A stretch of 64,000 nucleotides of DNA, from the NCBI GenBank assembly GCA_009746045.1, contig RPFO01000648.1, forward strand, positions 1,038,021-1,102,020, read 5' to 3'. Positions within the stretch are counted from its first letter, which is position 1, and every line of letters begins with the position of its first letter. The notes under the pieces are model-generated. The model was not told where the DNA came from. It did not search any database and worked only from the letters and a program-made list of their open reading frames with translations. Of the stretch, positions 33,271 to 42,176 are shown piece after piece. Source of the stretch: Mesostigma viride (lineage: Eukaryota; Streptophyta; Mesostigmatophyceae; Mesostigmatales; Mesostigmataceae). The translations under genes and the position numbers were made by a program.

Positions 33271-36200
33271 GTGTTTGCGTGTGCGTGTGTGTGTGCGTTG
33301 CGTTGTGTGTGTGTGTGGTGTGTGGTGGGGTGGGGGGTGGGGGCTGGGGGGTGGGGGGTGGGGGGTGGGGGGGGGGTGTGGGGTGGGGGTGTGGGGGTGG
33401 GGTGGGGTAGGGGGTGGGGGTAGGGTGGGGTAGGGGGGTGGGGGCGTAGCGGGGGGCAGGGTGGTGGGGGTGTGTCATGAGTGTGAGTGTCTGTGTTTAA
33501 GTTTGATAGGAATGGGTTGGATGGGGAGGGATGAGAAGATGGGGTGTTAGAGGCGAATTGTGGTAGGCATGGCGTCCACGATTGCTGCCGCCAAGGAGGA
33601 CAATTGTGGTAGGCATGGCGTCCACGATTGCTGCCGCCAAGGAGGACAATTGTGGTAGGCATGGCGTCCACGATTGCTGCCGCCAAGGAGGACAATTGTG
33701 GTAGGCATGGCGTCCACGATTGCTGCCGCCAAGGAGGACAATTGTGGTAGGCATGGCATCCACGATTGCTGCCGCCAAGGAGGACATGGGGGGATGGGTG
33801 GTGGATTGAGAGATGGGAATCGGGTGGCGGGTGAGAGGCAGTCCCGCGGTCTCCGTGTGTTGAGATGGTGGTGGCATCGCATGGACTGGTAGTAGGATGG
33901 CGGCGCATGGACCAAGACGTGACATGCCACCACGGCAGGATGGTCGTAGGATGACGGCGTATCATAGGCGCAGTCATGTATCAACGATGTGCCTATGGCA
34001 GTCCCTGTGCTTGTGACGGTCACAAGAATGAGGCAAGGCTGCTAGGGGTGGCATGACAGGCAGTTAGAATATTGCGGCGTCAATATTCCGATCGCTCTTG
34101 CAGGAATAGTGCCGGGTGCCGGAGCCTAGAGTGCGCAGGGCTAATTGCGCGGCCCAGGGGCCGGAGGCGTAATTAGGCTTAATTACGGAGGCCAGGGGGC
34201 CGGCGTAATTAGTCTGCGGAGGCTGGGAATTCGTGAGTGCGCGGGCTGGCAGTGGGCTAAGCGGCGAGCGATCGATCCTCTTCCCGCATGTCAAATTTAT
34301 GTTAAGCAATTAGCCGGGCTATTTGCTTAACACAGGCGGTTCCACTCAACCACTCAGTGTCCACTCAACCACTACGGCTTGGCAAGGCTCCCCCCTATAT
34401 TGAAGGCTCTCTTTTTTGCTGCTGCGGTTATCGGTTACCCTGCCACGCATGAAATGCTGCCATGCGTTGACACCTTGCCTGGGCGCCACACCCCAGAAAA
34501 TGAGCATCCATTTCTGGCCTTGCCTTGCTTTGCATGCATCTGTATGCTAGGGTGAGCACACTATGTGAATGTGCAGGGCCAGCCCACAGCAGCTGTGCCC
34601 CTGCTCTACCCCTTTTGCCAGGGTGGGTGGGTGGGAGGCAAAAGAAACAACCTGCTTCCCTGGAATGGAAGCCCACCTTAAATAGCAACCACCTCTCCAG
34701 CCAACCCCTACCTGGGTGGCTGGGGTACGGGTGCCAGCACAAAAAATATTTTTTCTAAAATTATTTTTTCTTTTGGTGCTATACGGCGTTGCATTCTCCG
34801 CTCAGCAGGTTAGTCATAGATAAAATGAGCATAGCTCACCAAATCCATTTCTGGCCTTGCCTTGCTTTGCATGCATCACCACAAAACATCAAATTTATTA
34901 CAATATGTGTGCTAGCTCTATACGGTGGAATAACACAGACATGTCTACCAGATGGCAACACGGCCATCTGTATGCTAGGGTGAGCACACTATGTGAATGT
35001 GCAGGGCCAGCCCACAGCAGCTGTGCCCCTGCTCTACCCACATCTCCTTACATGGCTAACAGCCGAAAATACGTAGGACATGCAAAAAAGAAAACTTAAA
35101 CTACCTAGCTATGGGGGTACTTTGTCCCAACCCAGGTTCACCCTCGGGTTAGTTAAACCATTTCCCCCCTGACCTCCCACACAAGGGTGAGGTCAGTTGA
35201 TAGCTAAAAGACGAGAGATAAAAACAGGAGGACGTCAAAACTCGACGCCACCGAAGTGGCGCCGGAAAGCCGCTGGGTCAAAACCCAGGGCCTGAGCCCA
35301 GAGGGCGGGTGGGATGTCGCGCCCCAGGAGGCTGCGGTGGAGGCCAATGTAGCGCGTGACCGAGAGGGCCGAAGCCCACCGGCCGCGCAGCTGGATGGCC
35401 TCCGGCGACTCGCCAGCGATGGCGTCGTGCGTCGCCCCCCCATGCCGGAGGCTGTGAAAAGAAAACATCCCTGGGATGCCCATGCGGGCCTGCACAGCCT
35501 CCCACTGCTGCCTAGCCTGGCTGTACGTTAAGCCCGAAAGAGGAGTGCATCCGGGGGCTGGCCAGCCGTCAGACGTCGCAGGAGCCACAAAGAAAGTGGA
35601 TCCCGGACGAGGACGTGCTGGGCCGCCCCCTGCGCAGTTTTGGGGTTGCGCAGCACAAGGGCACCGACCATGGGCCCTGGCTCGAGAAGGGGGTGGCCGG
35701 GATGAGCCACATCCCGAACCCGCAGCCCTAGCGCCTCGCTAATGCGTAAATACTGCTGGAAAGCAATAATAATCAACGCACTCAAATGCACCTGTCGACG
35801 TGAAACTAGCAACAGGGCAGTGAAATAGCAAAGGCGCCAGGGCATAGGCGGAGGGCTGACAGCCGGAACAAGCCGCTGCCAACCTGCTAGCAGGCGGTCC
35901 GCCAGTACCCAATTCCGAACAATGTCGGGGTAGTACAGGTGCAGACAGGCCTTGGCATGCTGGCATAAGGTACGCCCCCGCCCGCCTCTGGCATGGTAGA
36001 CAGCAGAAATCCACTCACAGAAAATGGCTTCCGCGTCAGCTGGGTCGACAGGGCCAGGTGGCGCCCACGCCACGTAGACAGCCGCCGCACGCCGGTACGC
36101 TGGCAAGGTAGACACAGGGTTGACTGTGCCCTCCAAAAGTGCCAAGTCCCGAGGGCGTCGCGCCCCCTCAGGCCCAGGGTTGGGATGCACGTCACCACAC

Positions 36201-39200
36201 CGGGTCAAGTCAGGAATCCAAGCGCCACGCCGACTGGCCTTGTCAGCTGGGTTGTGGTCGGTAGCCACCCAGACCCAGTGGCTCTGCATGTCGCCAGCCA
36301 GTGACAGAGCGCAGTAGCGCCGAACCAGCTGGTTGAGGCGGTAGGAAGACGACCGCCCTCTGACAAACGCCCCCACCACAGCACTGGAGTCTACGAGCCG
36401 GACGACTCGCTTACCTCGACACGCCTTGGTCCGGCACGACCACTCGACCCCCTGTGTCGCAGCAATCGCCTCCTTGACGTTGATGTGGTTAGGCTGCCCC
36501 CGCCACCGGTAGGACAGTGCCGTACGCCAGTGGCCACTATCCAGCAGGCTGTAGTCCCCCTCCTCCATGCGCTCCAGGTCCCAGTCCTCCCCAGACGTTA
36601 AAGCTGTCGTCCGCCACCCCCGCGCTTCGCGCCGGGTCGCCAGCCGGGCACAATCGGCCCCAGGCAGGTCCCTGTAGACCACCCCACCGCCGGAGCCGCT
36701 CGCATCACTTGCGACGACCCGGTCAGAAAGGGGCCGGGCCCTGGCCGCCCTCAAAAAGGGGGCCAGGTCGATCGCCGCCTGAAGCTCCTGGCGGGCCCCC
36801 GCAGGGAGGCGCCAGCGGCGCCCAGGCAGGGAGGCATTCATGGCTGCTAGCAGCCGGTACGTCTCAGACCACACCGAAAGCATGGGGCGGCACAGCAGAT
36901 GCATCCACACCCACTTCCCAAGCACAGAACTAAGTTCGCGGTAGTATGTAAACCCGCGATCTAAGATTCTATGAGTAGCAGCGATAACTGCCACCACACG
37001 CTCAGGAACAGGCACCACGTCACCATCTCTTTGGTGAATGACCCCACCGCCTGCACACCAGTCTGCTCTGCTGTCGCCCGTACCACCTTGTCAGACTTCT
37101 GCACCAGCCCAACAGCGGCGTAGGCAGCCTGAACACGATCTAGCTGCTGATTCACCCCATCCACCGACGCACAGTGGGTGAAATGGAGGTCATCGATCGT
37201 CACAGCATGCATACCTTCCAGATCCTGCCGAGATTCGAAGCACGGCGAGGGCGCCAAGGGCGCAGCAGGGTCCTCCTCCAGCCTCAGCCGGACGGTCTCC
37301 CCCGCCTCGTTGGCCTCCGCCACCAGGATCAGCGCGGACATGTTGATGCTCAGCCCACGACTAGCCTCCAACGGCGGCTTGGGGCCACAGCGGTACAACA
37401 CAGACTGATGCACACACTGGGCCACGGCGACGGCCAGCTTGTTGCCCATTGGCCAGCACAACATCCACGGCCACACCTTCCGACGAGCCCCACTCAGGCC
37501 CACCAGATCCGACCACACCGGCATCCACGCACAGTACCGCCGCATCCAAACTGGCAGGCGGAGTCTGTTGTAGTACGAATCCAAATCTGATACGCCCCCA
37601 AAAACATCCTCCCCAGCGCGCGTGGGCAAATCGCAAATCACGCCAAGGTGTGGTAAAAAAGCGGGCATAGGATCTGGTAGTGGCATGTTGCCACGCCGGT
37701 TGTCCACAATCAGCCGTATACGGCCGTCGGGCTTTCCGACCCCAAAAGTACCGTTCACCATAGGCGGCTCCTCCTCAAAAAATCCACCCAAAATCCCCCT
37801 CTCCACACACACCGTGCAAACCCGCGCGAACTCCTCCATGCTACACCCCCGCGAGATCCGCATCGACTTCTGCAAGATCCGCTCTGCTGGGCTCAGCGTC
37901 CGTACCATCCTACTCTCATCATTCAAAATTGCTCCCCAAGAGGGGGGTAGTAAGTTCAGCACATCCACTTGGCCACCTTCCCCCGGACCAGGCAAGGCCA
38001 AGCGTGCGGCCACTAACGGTTCGTAAGGGGCTCCTTCAGCATATTCACCCCCATCCACTACAGATCCTGCCATTGCCGCTACGGAACCACCGTTCCGGCG
38101 GACAAAGGACCTGCAAGCATCATCGATCCCATCTAGGGCCGCCTGCTGCAGAGGCCCGGGCACACGGGCTGAATCTACAGCAGGCGGGTCTCGCCCCCCC
38201 CCCCCATCCAGTTTAACGCCCTAACCGTCTGACAGGCTAGTGTGCGAGCATTAAAAGCCCGACTCATCCTATCGCGCCTACGGCCTGAGCGTACCTGCTG
38301 CCACCAGTCACGAGGTGGCAGGGGTGCTGGAAGAGGTAGTGGAAGAAGGCACCGCTCCCTCACTTGTTGTTGTTGGACGGGCCGCCCTGCCCCTTCTTGC
38401 CGGGACCCTGCTCCAGCTTGTGCTGCAGCTTCCCCATGCTCATCGCCGCCCGCACCGCCGGAGACGCCAGCATTGCTCCACCCTCCTGGAATGGCAGCAT
38501 TGCCGACGGAGTCCCCTTCCAACCCGTCGACCCCACATCCACCAGCTGGCATGCCGTGATCAGCTTTGCCAGGTACTCGGCTGCTGCCAGCTCCAGAATT
38601 ACTTCGGAGCGTGGCGTGGCCCAGTAGCCAAATTCTGTCACCATCGTGTCCAGAATTCCTGCCATCTGCAGGAGCAGCATCCTCCTCTCCCCGCTGGCTG
38701 AGCTGCCGTGCATCGTCAGCATTAACGATGCACGGATTGACTTCCCCCCCACGCTCTCTGCGTAGTCCAGCATCCCGGCAGCACCGCCTCCAGCATGTTG
38801 CTCACCAGGACCGGCACTGCATGCCCGCTCAGCGCCACCCCCTTCGTGCGCGCCAGCCTGCCAGCAGTCGCCGCTGCGGCTGGGCTTGCAGTTGCTGGAG
38901 TCTTTGCCTGGTCCAGCAGCTTCGACATGGCCGATATCAGGTCGCCAATATCTCCGCCAGTGCGGGCGTTGCCCGGCGGGATGGAAGCCCTCCGCTGGCG
39001 TTGCATAGCCCGTCTCGGTCCCCAGCAGCCGACCTATGTTCGGTCTAGGTCCGCCACATCCTGGTCGATCGCCCCAGGGCGCCATCCTCCTCGCCAGCGC
39101 CCGGTCCACCATGCCCCGCCCCTCCGCTTCCACCTGCCGAAGGGGGAACACCCCCAGCTCCCACCCACCTGCTGACACTGGTGGATCCGGCTCTGCAATA

Positions 39201-42176
39201 GCCTCCCCCAGTTGCGCTGCTAGCACATCGGCCAGGGCCTCCTCCCCATCCCAGTCGCTGACAAACCCCCTTTTCTCCAACACGTCCATGACGTTCTTGG
39301 CACGCCCCGGATTGAGCTTCTGGATCCGCTCTAGCCAATGCCCCTCCCCTAGGATCTTCTGGACCGCAGTTGCGGCCTCCTTTGGGGTGCATCCTTCCCT
39401 GGCTTCTTGCTTGAGCTTTGCTATGAAATTTCGCTCTGGGGCTGTCACTGAGGTCATGGTGGGTTATAATGCTTGATGTGTTATATTGCGTTTTGTTTTT
39501 TGTGATGTGGTCACTTGAGGTTCTCAGGCAAAAGAAACAACCTGCTTCCCTAGAATGGAAGCCCACCTTTATAGCAACCACCTCTCCAGCCAACCCCTAC
39601 CTGGGTGGCTGGGGTACGGGTGCCAGCACAAAAAATATTTTTTCTAAAATTATTTTTTCTTTTGGTGCTATACGGCGTTGCATTCTCCGCTCAGCAGGTT
39701 AGTCATAGATAAAATGAGCATAGCTCACCAATTCCTACCTCGCAAAACAAAACAACTTTGCCATCCCTGAGCTGTGCCCCCAGCCCCCAGGCACATCCCC
39801 CAGGCCCACACCTCACCACTTCCCCTTGCTGCCACTCGAACCCAATGCCTGCTCCCTTGCGCTGCTGCCATGCCACCCCCCCACGCAGCCTCCCCACACA
39901 ACCTTGTCACGCTCACTGAGCCATCGCCACCTGTCCATCCTGTATGCGCTTGGTAACAGGACGTACCATAAATCATTTACTGTACCCAAATAATGATGTC
40001 CTGTGCTTGGTAACCAACATACCCAAGTAACACTCCCAAACTACATACCTAAACAACAGTCCAAGTACTATATACCCAAACAACAGTCCAAGTACTACAT
40101 ACCCAAACAACACATCCAAGTACTATATACCCCCCAGGCGTGTTGCGCACGGCCGAGGGGTACTCACGGGCATGACGCATGAGGCTCGAACATGATGGAG
40201 ACACACATACAATGTCGCCCTAACATGATGGATGCGCACACACCATGATTCCTCCGACCTCCAGGCGTGGTCAGCACCGCCGAGGGGTCAGCCCTTGCAG
40301 GCCGCATGTGGCTTTATCGCAACGCGGTCGGCCACCGGCTGGTGCGCGCGAGAAACGCGACGCTGCGCGTGCTGGCGCGATGCGGGCGTGTGGGCGGCGC
40401 CGATGGTGGGTGTAGGAGGGCAGGTTGCCAGAACTTTGTTTGTTCGTTCGTTGGCCTTTTGGAGGTGACAATGGTGGTGGCGGCCGGGGGCTGTCGTGGG
40501 CGGCACAGACACCGGGGCTGGAGATGTTTGCGTGGCGCCGGTGGTCTCCTCTGTGTTCCTGACGACATGCCAAACTGAAGTCACACAAAGCTCTTATGAT
40601 GCCGTGTCTTGCATATTCTTCGTTGGGTGTCGCAAAGGGCAGGGGGGGGGAGGGGGAATTGAGCTGACAGCATGCATCAACCACAAACAGAGCAAAGACA
40701 TTATGGACATTGTGGAGGAGACGTGGAATGGTGCTGATAGATGGTGCGGAATTGGAGAGGTTGATATGTTCGCGTGCATAAAGAGCAGGTCTGTTGACGT
40801 CCTAGTAACGTTCGATTGATGCATGGGACTACTCACTCACACTTAGTGACTAGCGCACGACTCTACTCACACGCATGTCCACTAGCAAACATGTCCACTA
40901 GCGCACATCTCTGCCACCGCATACTGACGCCGGGCTGCTACCCCAATCGAACAATCCGCTGGGCCCGCGTGCAGACGAAGGCGGCAAGCCGCCCACGTCC
41001 CCCGAGCAGCTACGTCGGCTTGTCGCAGAGATGGACAAGGCGCGCTCGTTGCTGCTCAAGCGCATGGTGGCGGCGGCGGAAGCCATCAAGAAGGCGCTCG
41101 ACCCGATGGTGCCCTGCACCTCCAACAACCTGCTGCCGGTGGTGCGCCAGCTGGCAGGTGGGCGAGGGTGGCGTGAGCTTGGTGTGCGTGGGGGGGGGGG
41201 GGCGGCTGCAAGCATAGAGCTTCTACGGGTCAAACCCTAACGCCAAGGAATGGAAGTTAGAGGCTAGGGTGCCAGGTAGTTACAGCTTCAACATGCGACC
41301 ACCCCTTGCCAGTGGTGAGTGGCGCGATCCCCATCTTCGAACCCCAAGTGACCTGGTGGGCAAGTGTATAGCGCATAGATCTTTATAGTAGAAACACAGT
41401 TAGTTAGAAATTGGGCGAGAGAGGCACGCCCCTAGTCACTATAACATCGTATGTTGGGAGATGCCTGGCTCCACGTGCTCGTGCGCGGGTGTATCTGTGT
41501 GCAAGGCCAGGTGTGATGCCGCACGGGGCCCAATCCACACTGATGTTGCTCTATTGCGGTTGCCTGGATGGTCTCTCTGCTCGATGGTGTTCGCCCCCGG
41601 GGTACCTGCTGACTGACAAGTGATGGCAACAAAGCTCGTAACCGAGCTAATGACTGCCTGTTGCCCATGTTACCCCCATTGCGGCATCCCTCGCCACACC
41701 TCCCAGGCGTGTTCGACAACTGGCACGAGAGCATGGCGGGCATCCAGGTGTCGGTCGCCGATTGGGCAGCCGGACCTGCTGCGCGCCTGCTCACGTCGAT
41801 CCGTACACGCGAGGGCGCGCTGATGGGGACCATCGTCGCCGCGCGAGTGGACGCCGAGGCCCTGCTCCAAGGACTGGCGTCCGGCACCGTCCCTACCGCC
41901 TCAGCTGGCTCGGAACTCGAGTCCCTGGTCCCTGTCATCCGCCACGTGGCCACGGTGACAGCTGGGGGACTGGCGTTCATCCAGGACGCAGTGGGCGACG
42001 TTGTACGGCAGCAGCAGAAGCACCCGAACGACGCGCGGCGCCAGCTGTCGCTGGATGAGTGGCGCGCGGTGCGGGATGGGCTGCGTGTGGCGGGCGAGCA
42101 GCTGTGGACGGCGCTGGAGCAGCTGGGGGGCGGTGTGGGGGCGGCGCTGGAGCGGTGGGTGGAGGTAGCGGAGTAA
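20940..42176 (+). CDS. Coiled-coil/helical repeat protein, 15 exons, unknown function
   Basis: Exons: 20940-21002 (tentative start), 22651-22695, 23771-23918, 25277-25431, 25946-26068, 26710-26881, 28201-28310, 28774-28878, 30156-30352, 30737-30992, 31454-31720, 33094-33238, 40265-40405, 40975-41157, 41707-42176 (TAA). All junctions are GT-AG and all phases match, giving about 859 residues. Residues 22 to about 370 are rich in Glu, Arg, Gln and Ala with heptad-like spacing (ESLAEDVTSLKRDL, EEAAAQKRRQEKLAQREL, MEHLEEYRRSNSDGD, EKAHTELAQKCFELEKHY), so coiled coil is likely. The middle has three helical units headed by D-G-x-V-x-x-A-E (ADGTVDDAEM, SDGKVSAAER, EDGVVSTAEG), two starting exactly at exon boundaries. 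The last exon is helical. I do not recognise a family. A PAT-like element lies inside the 33239-40264 intron. The gene may continue into the PLAT exons downstream. Confidence 0.65.
21137..21501 (+). CDS. Possible alternative small spliced ORF with membrane segments
   Basis: If exon 20940-21002 instead splices to an acceptor at 21135-21136, an open frame runs to a donor at 21299 or 21302, then joins 21389-21501 in phase and ends TAG. The middle exon reads hydrophobic (SVGIIGLGILEVRGF, LPVTTAIYTSLLASLTVLLG). This would make a protein of about 110 residues with two or three membrane segments. No family is recognised. It competes with the first exon of the coiled-coil gene and may be chance. Confidence 0.2.
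21502..22650. other. Intron 1 or intergenic DNA with two short repeats
   Basis: 21815-21890 has three copies of a 25-bp unit with TAGCGTGTGCCAGCCACAAG. 22343-22627 has seven copies of a 40-bp unit with CAGTTTCCTCATCTATCTCA that ends at the acceptor of the 22651 exon. No other exon is convincing. Confidence 0.5.
22343..22627. repeat. 40-bp minisatellite x7
   Basis: Nearly identical units with ATGTTCCAGCCAGTTTCCTC. The last unit runs into the polypyrimidine tract of the 22651 exon. Confidence 0.95.
23608..23645 (+). repeat. Decayed copy of the 23771 exon acceptor
   Basis: TTACAG then GAGGGCGGCGTAGGCCAACG copies CTTCAG then GAGGCGGCGGAGGCCAACG of the true exon, 150 bp upstream of it. Confidence 0.8.
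24440..24900. other. Possible short retroelement insertion with A tract
   Basis: Within an intron, a block of different composition ends in a run of 13 A (24879-24891). It carries CAGGGT/ACCCTGG inverted phrases around 24475-24610 and 24740-24770. No coding region or pol III boxes seen. A SINE- or LINE-tail origin is only a guess. Confidence 0.25.
25455..25500 (+). repeat. Copy of the 25277-25431 exon donor end
   Basis: GTGTATGTGGCCGAAATGAT, GCGCCTCGCGATGAGG copies the exon end GCGTATGTGGCCGAGATGAT, GCGCCTCAAG plus GTGAGG, but its donor is lost. Confidence 0.85.
25571..25756. repeat. (GGA)n trinucleotide array
   Basis: About 62 units in the intron after the 25277-25431 exon. Reads as poly-Glu, poly-Arg or poly-Pro in different frames, all artefactual. 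Confidence 0.96.
25848..25880 (+). repeat. Copy of the 25946 exon acceptor
   Basis: GTCACCCCGGCAG then GCGCTCA duplicates GTTACCCCGGCAG then GCGCTCA of the true junction, 96 bp upstream. Confidence 0.85.
26576..26640 (+). repeat. Copy of the 26710 exon acceptor end
   Basis: CCGCCGCAG then AGCGCGGACGTGCACGCGGC copies CATCGCAG then ACTGCGGACGTGCGCGCGGC. About 45 exon bases are duplicated (SADVHAANARLWQW against TADVRAANARLQQW). Confidence 0.9.
27250..27540. repeat. Low-complexity GGGC-rich repeats
   Basis: Irregular repeats of CACGGGCAACTAGCCACGG and GACGGGCGATGGGCGACGGG. No gene. Confidence 0.6.
27655..28062 (+). repeat. Four to five copies of the 28201 exon acceptor
   Basis: CCACCCCGCAGAGGCCAT-type segments at about 27861-27880, 27918-27937, 27968-27985 (GTGGCGG variant) and 28037-28057 (CCACAGAGGCCAT) echo the true junction CCCCTGCAG then AGGCCATGGC. 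They are followed each time by TTGGCTCACCCA-like sequence. Confidence 0.8.
28664..28705 (+). repeat. Copy of the 28774 exon acceptor end
   Basis: ACTAG then ATGGAGCATTCGGAGGACCA, GTGGCGCTCCAACTC copies CGTCAG then ATGGAGCACCTGGAGGAGTA, CCGGCGCTCGAACTC. Confidence 0.85.
28853..29090 (+). repeat. Three copies (about 101-bp period) of the 28774-28878 exon donor
   Basis: The exon end GCGCGCAGGTGGCGGAGGAG, AAG plus GTGAGGAGGACG is repeated at about 28954 and 29053 with its intron start. The intron part also shares GACTAGTACGATACTAGTTG-like sequence. Confidence 0.92.
29091..30155. other. Intron sequence, no exon recognised
   Basis: Contains decayed copies of the 30156 exon start (about 29170-29190, CACCTGGCGCTGCTGGACCT; about 30026-30046, CACCTGGCGCCGCTGGACC) and three CCTCGTTGGCCA phrases (29590-29660). 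The rest is AT-richer with nothing supported. Confidence 0.5.
30367..30490. repeat. About 55-bp repeat x2-3 after the 30156-30352 exon
   Basis: TTTTCTACGTGAGGTGGCGG and its variants, with CCCACCTC, recur at about 30380, 30435 and 30475. Followed by an ATT/GTT microsatellite (30495-30570). Confidence 0.7.
31700..32745 (+). repeat. 81-bp minisatellite x12 carrying the 31454-31720 exon donor
   Basis: The exon ends GATGAAGAAGATGGGGCAG, then GTGGGTGG. The same segment, with its donor, recurs every 81 bp to about 32650. A longer last copy (32698-32740) includes GAGGC and GGGAGAAGGCG of the exon further upstream. Units vary at GAGAGC/GAGAAC and GTTGCT/GTTACT. Because 81 is a multiple of three and unit frames lack stops, an expressed repeat (about 27 residues per unit) cannot be excluded from sequence alone. 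Confidence 0.93.
32975..33030 (+). repeat. Copy of the 33094 exon acceptor end
   Basis: CACACAG then GTGGACGTGACGGTCAACCT, GGAGCTGCAGAGCCACGCG copies GCACCCAG then GTGGACGCGGCAGTCAAGCT, GGAGCTGCAGAACCACGCG. Confidence 0.9.
33239..33470 (+). repeat. (GT)n grading into GGGGTG low-complexity at a splice donor
   Basis: The donor GT of the 33094-33238 exon is itself the first unit of a GT run, followed by GTGGGGTGGGGG repeats. Confidence 0.9.
33560..33790 (+). repeat. 46-bp repeat x5 copied from the 33094-33238 exon end
   Basis: GCGTCCACGATTGCTGCCGC, CAAGGAGGACA recurs at a 46-bp period and matches the exon end GCTTCCGCAATCACCGCCGC, CAAGGAAGACG. Confidence 0.88.
33800..34505. other. Intron left of the PAT-like element, no exon seen
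   Basis: Unremarkable sequence with GGAGGC and AATTA phrases (34140-34220). Nothing supported. Confidence 0.4.
34537..34611 (-). repeat. Split direct repeat B2
   Basis: 75 bp identical in layout to B1 (34965-35039). Contains TGTATGCTAGGGTGAGCACA on the plus strand. Confidence 0.9.
34636..34842 (-). repeat. Split direct repeat A2
   Basis: About 206 bp shared with A1 (39526-39731). The differences seen are CTGGAA/CTAGAA and TTAAATAG/TTTATAG. Contains AAAATATTTTTTCTAAAATT. Confidence 0.9.
34965..35039 (-). repeat. Split direct repeat B1
   Basis: Partner of B2, separated from A2 by 87 unique bases and a 35-bp segment shared with the B2 side. Confidence 0.9.
35235..37018 (-). pseudogene. RNase H and tyrosine recombinase of the PAT-like element, one frameshift
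   Basis: Two frames, 37018-35528 and 35588-35235, join at a short G run near 35530. RNase H residues seen: Asp in VVASDASG, Glu in HINVKEAIAA, Asp in RLVDSSAV, Asp in ATDHNPAD. A 2A-like GDVHPNPGP follows (36196-36170). The recombinase part shows Arg in YLRISEALGL, His and Arg in HSLRHGG, GRW, and the nucleophile Tyr in TRYIGLHRS, so the catalytic set is complete. The N-terminal part of the first frame, GFTYYRELSSVLGKWVWMH, is the RT connection region. One base missing in the G run is enough to explain the break. A single polyprotein with RT is likely in an intact copy. Confidence 0.85.
36170..36196 (-). other. 2A-like NPGP motif between RNase H and recombinase
   Basis: Reads GDVHPNPGP. The 2A ribosome-skipping consensus is D-V/I-E-x-N-P-G-P, so D, V and NPGP are kept and Glu is His. 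It sits between the last RNase H residue and the recombinase domain. Confidence 0.6.
36961..38163 (-). pseudogene. Reverse transcriptase of the PAT-like element
   Basis: Open for 400 codons. Motifs in order: GKPDGRIRLIVDNRRGN (palm start), SDLDSYYNRLRLP (motif A, Asp), CWPMGNKLAVAVAQ (motif B region), HAVTIDDLHF (motif C, T-I-D-D instead of the usual Y-x-D-D). The frame leaves the domain after QAVGSF: one missing G in a G run near 37048 would restore VGVIHQRDGD and join it to the RNase H frame that starts at 37018. No upstream protease or methyltransferase is visible. The RT call is secure from motif order; the enzyme acts with RNase H to copy the element's RNA. Confidence 0.85.
38360..39457 (-). 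pseudogene. Gag-like protein of the PAT-like element
   Basis: The ATG at 39457 opens a 365-codon frame just inside repeat A1. The N-terminal part (about 100 residues, with KILGEGHWLERIQKLNPGRA) and the C-terminal part (LELAAAEYLAKLITACQLVD, then ASPAVRAAMSMGKLQHKLEQ) match the corresponding regions of the second element's Gag. The middle (about 39010-38740) is better read in another frame (GDIGDLISAMSKLLDQAKT), so two compensating frameshifts are present. No zinc knuckle is seen. The role (RNA packaging) is inferred from position. Confidence 0.65.
39526..39731 (-). repeat. Split direct repeat A1 (left end of PAT-like element)
   Basis: Partner of A2. Lies 69 bp upstream of the Gag ATG and marks the 5' end of the element. 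Confidence 0.9.
39732..40264. other. Intron right of the PAT-like element
   Basis: Four ACTACATACCCAAACAACAG-like repeats (about 40030-40130). A decayed copy of the next exon's acceptor is at 40132-40180 (CCCCCCAG, then GCGTGTTGCGCACGGCCGAG, GGG) against the true CCTCCAG, GCGTGGTCAGCACCGCCGAG at 40265. No exon of its own. Confidence 0.55.

Larger units (their letters stand above)
34506..39731 (-). mobile_element. PAT-like (DIRS-order) tyrosine-recombinase retrotransposon with split direct repeats
   Basis: Read on the minus strand: A1 (39731-39526), Gag-like frame (39457-38360), reverse transcriptase (38163-36961), RNase H plus tyrosine recombinase (37018-35235), B1 (35039-34965), 87 bp, A2 (34842-34636), 24 bp, B2 (34611-34537) with a 35-bp tail (34540-34506) that also sits next to A2 (34877-34843). 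A copies match over about 206 bp with few changes and B copies over 75 bp. This is the A1-ORFs-B1-A2-B2 order known for PAT and for Kangaroo-type elements of volvocine algae, which integrate by recombinase and leave no target duplication. The element is near intact but has homopolymer frameshifts. It lies in an intron of the plus-strand coiled-coil gene, in reverse orientation. Confidence 0.85.

Noticed and set aside
33075-33977. Long minus-strand Pro/Thr/His frame
   Set aside because: Antisense of GT/GGGGT low complexity and of the 46-bp repeat.
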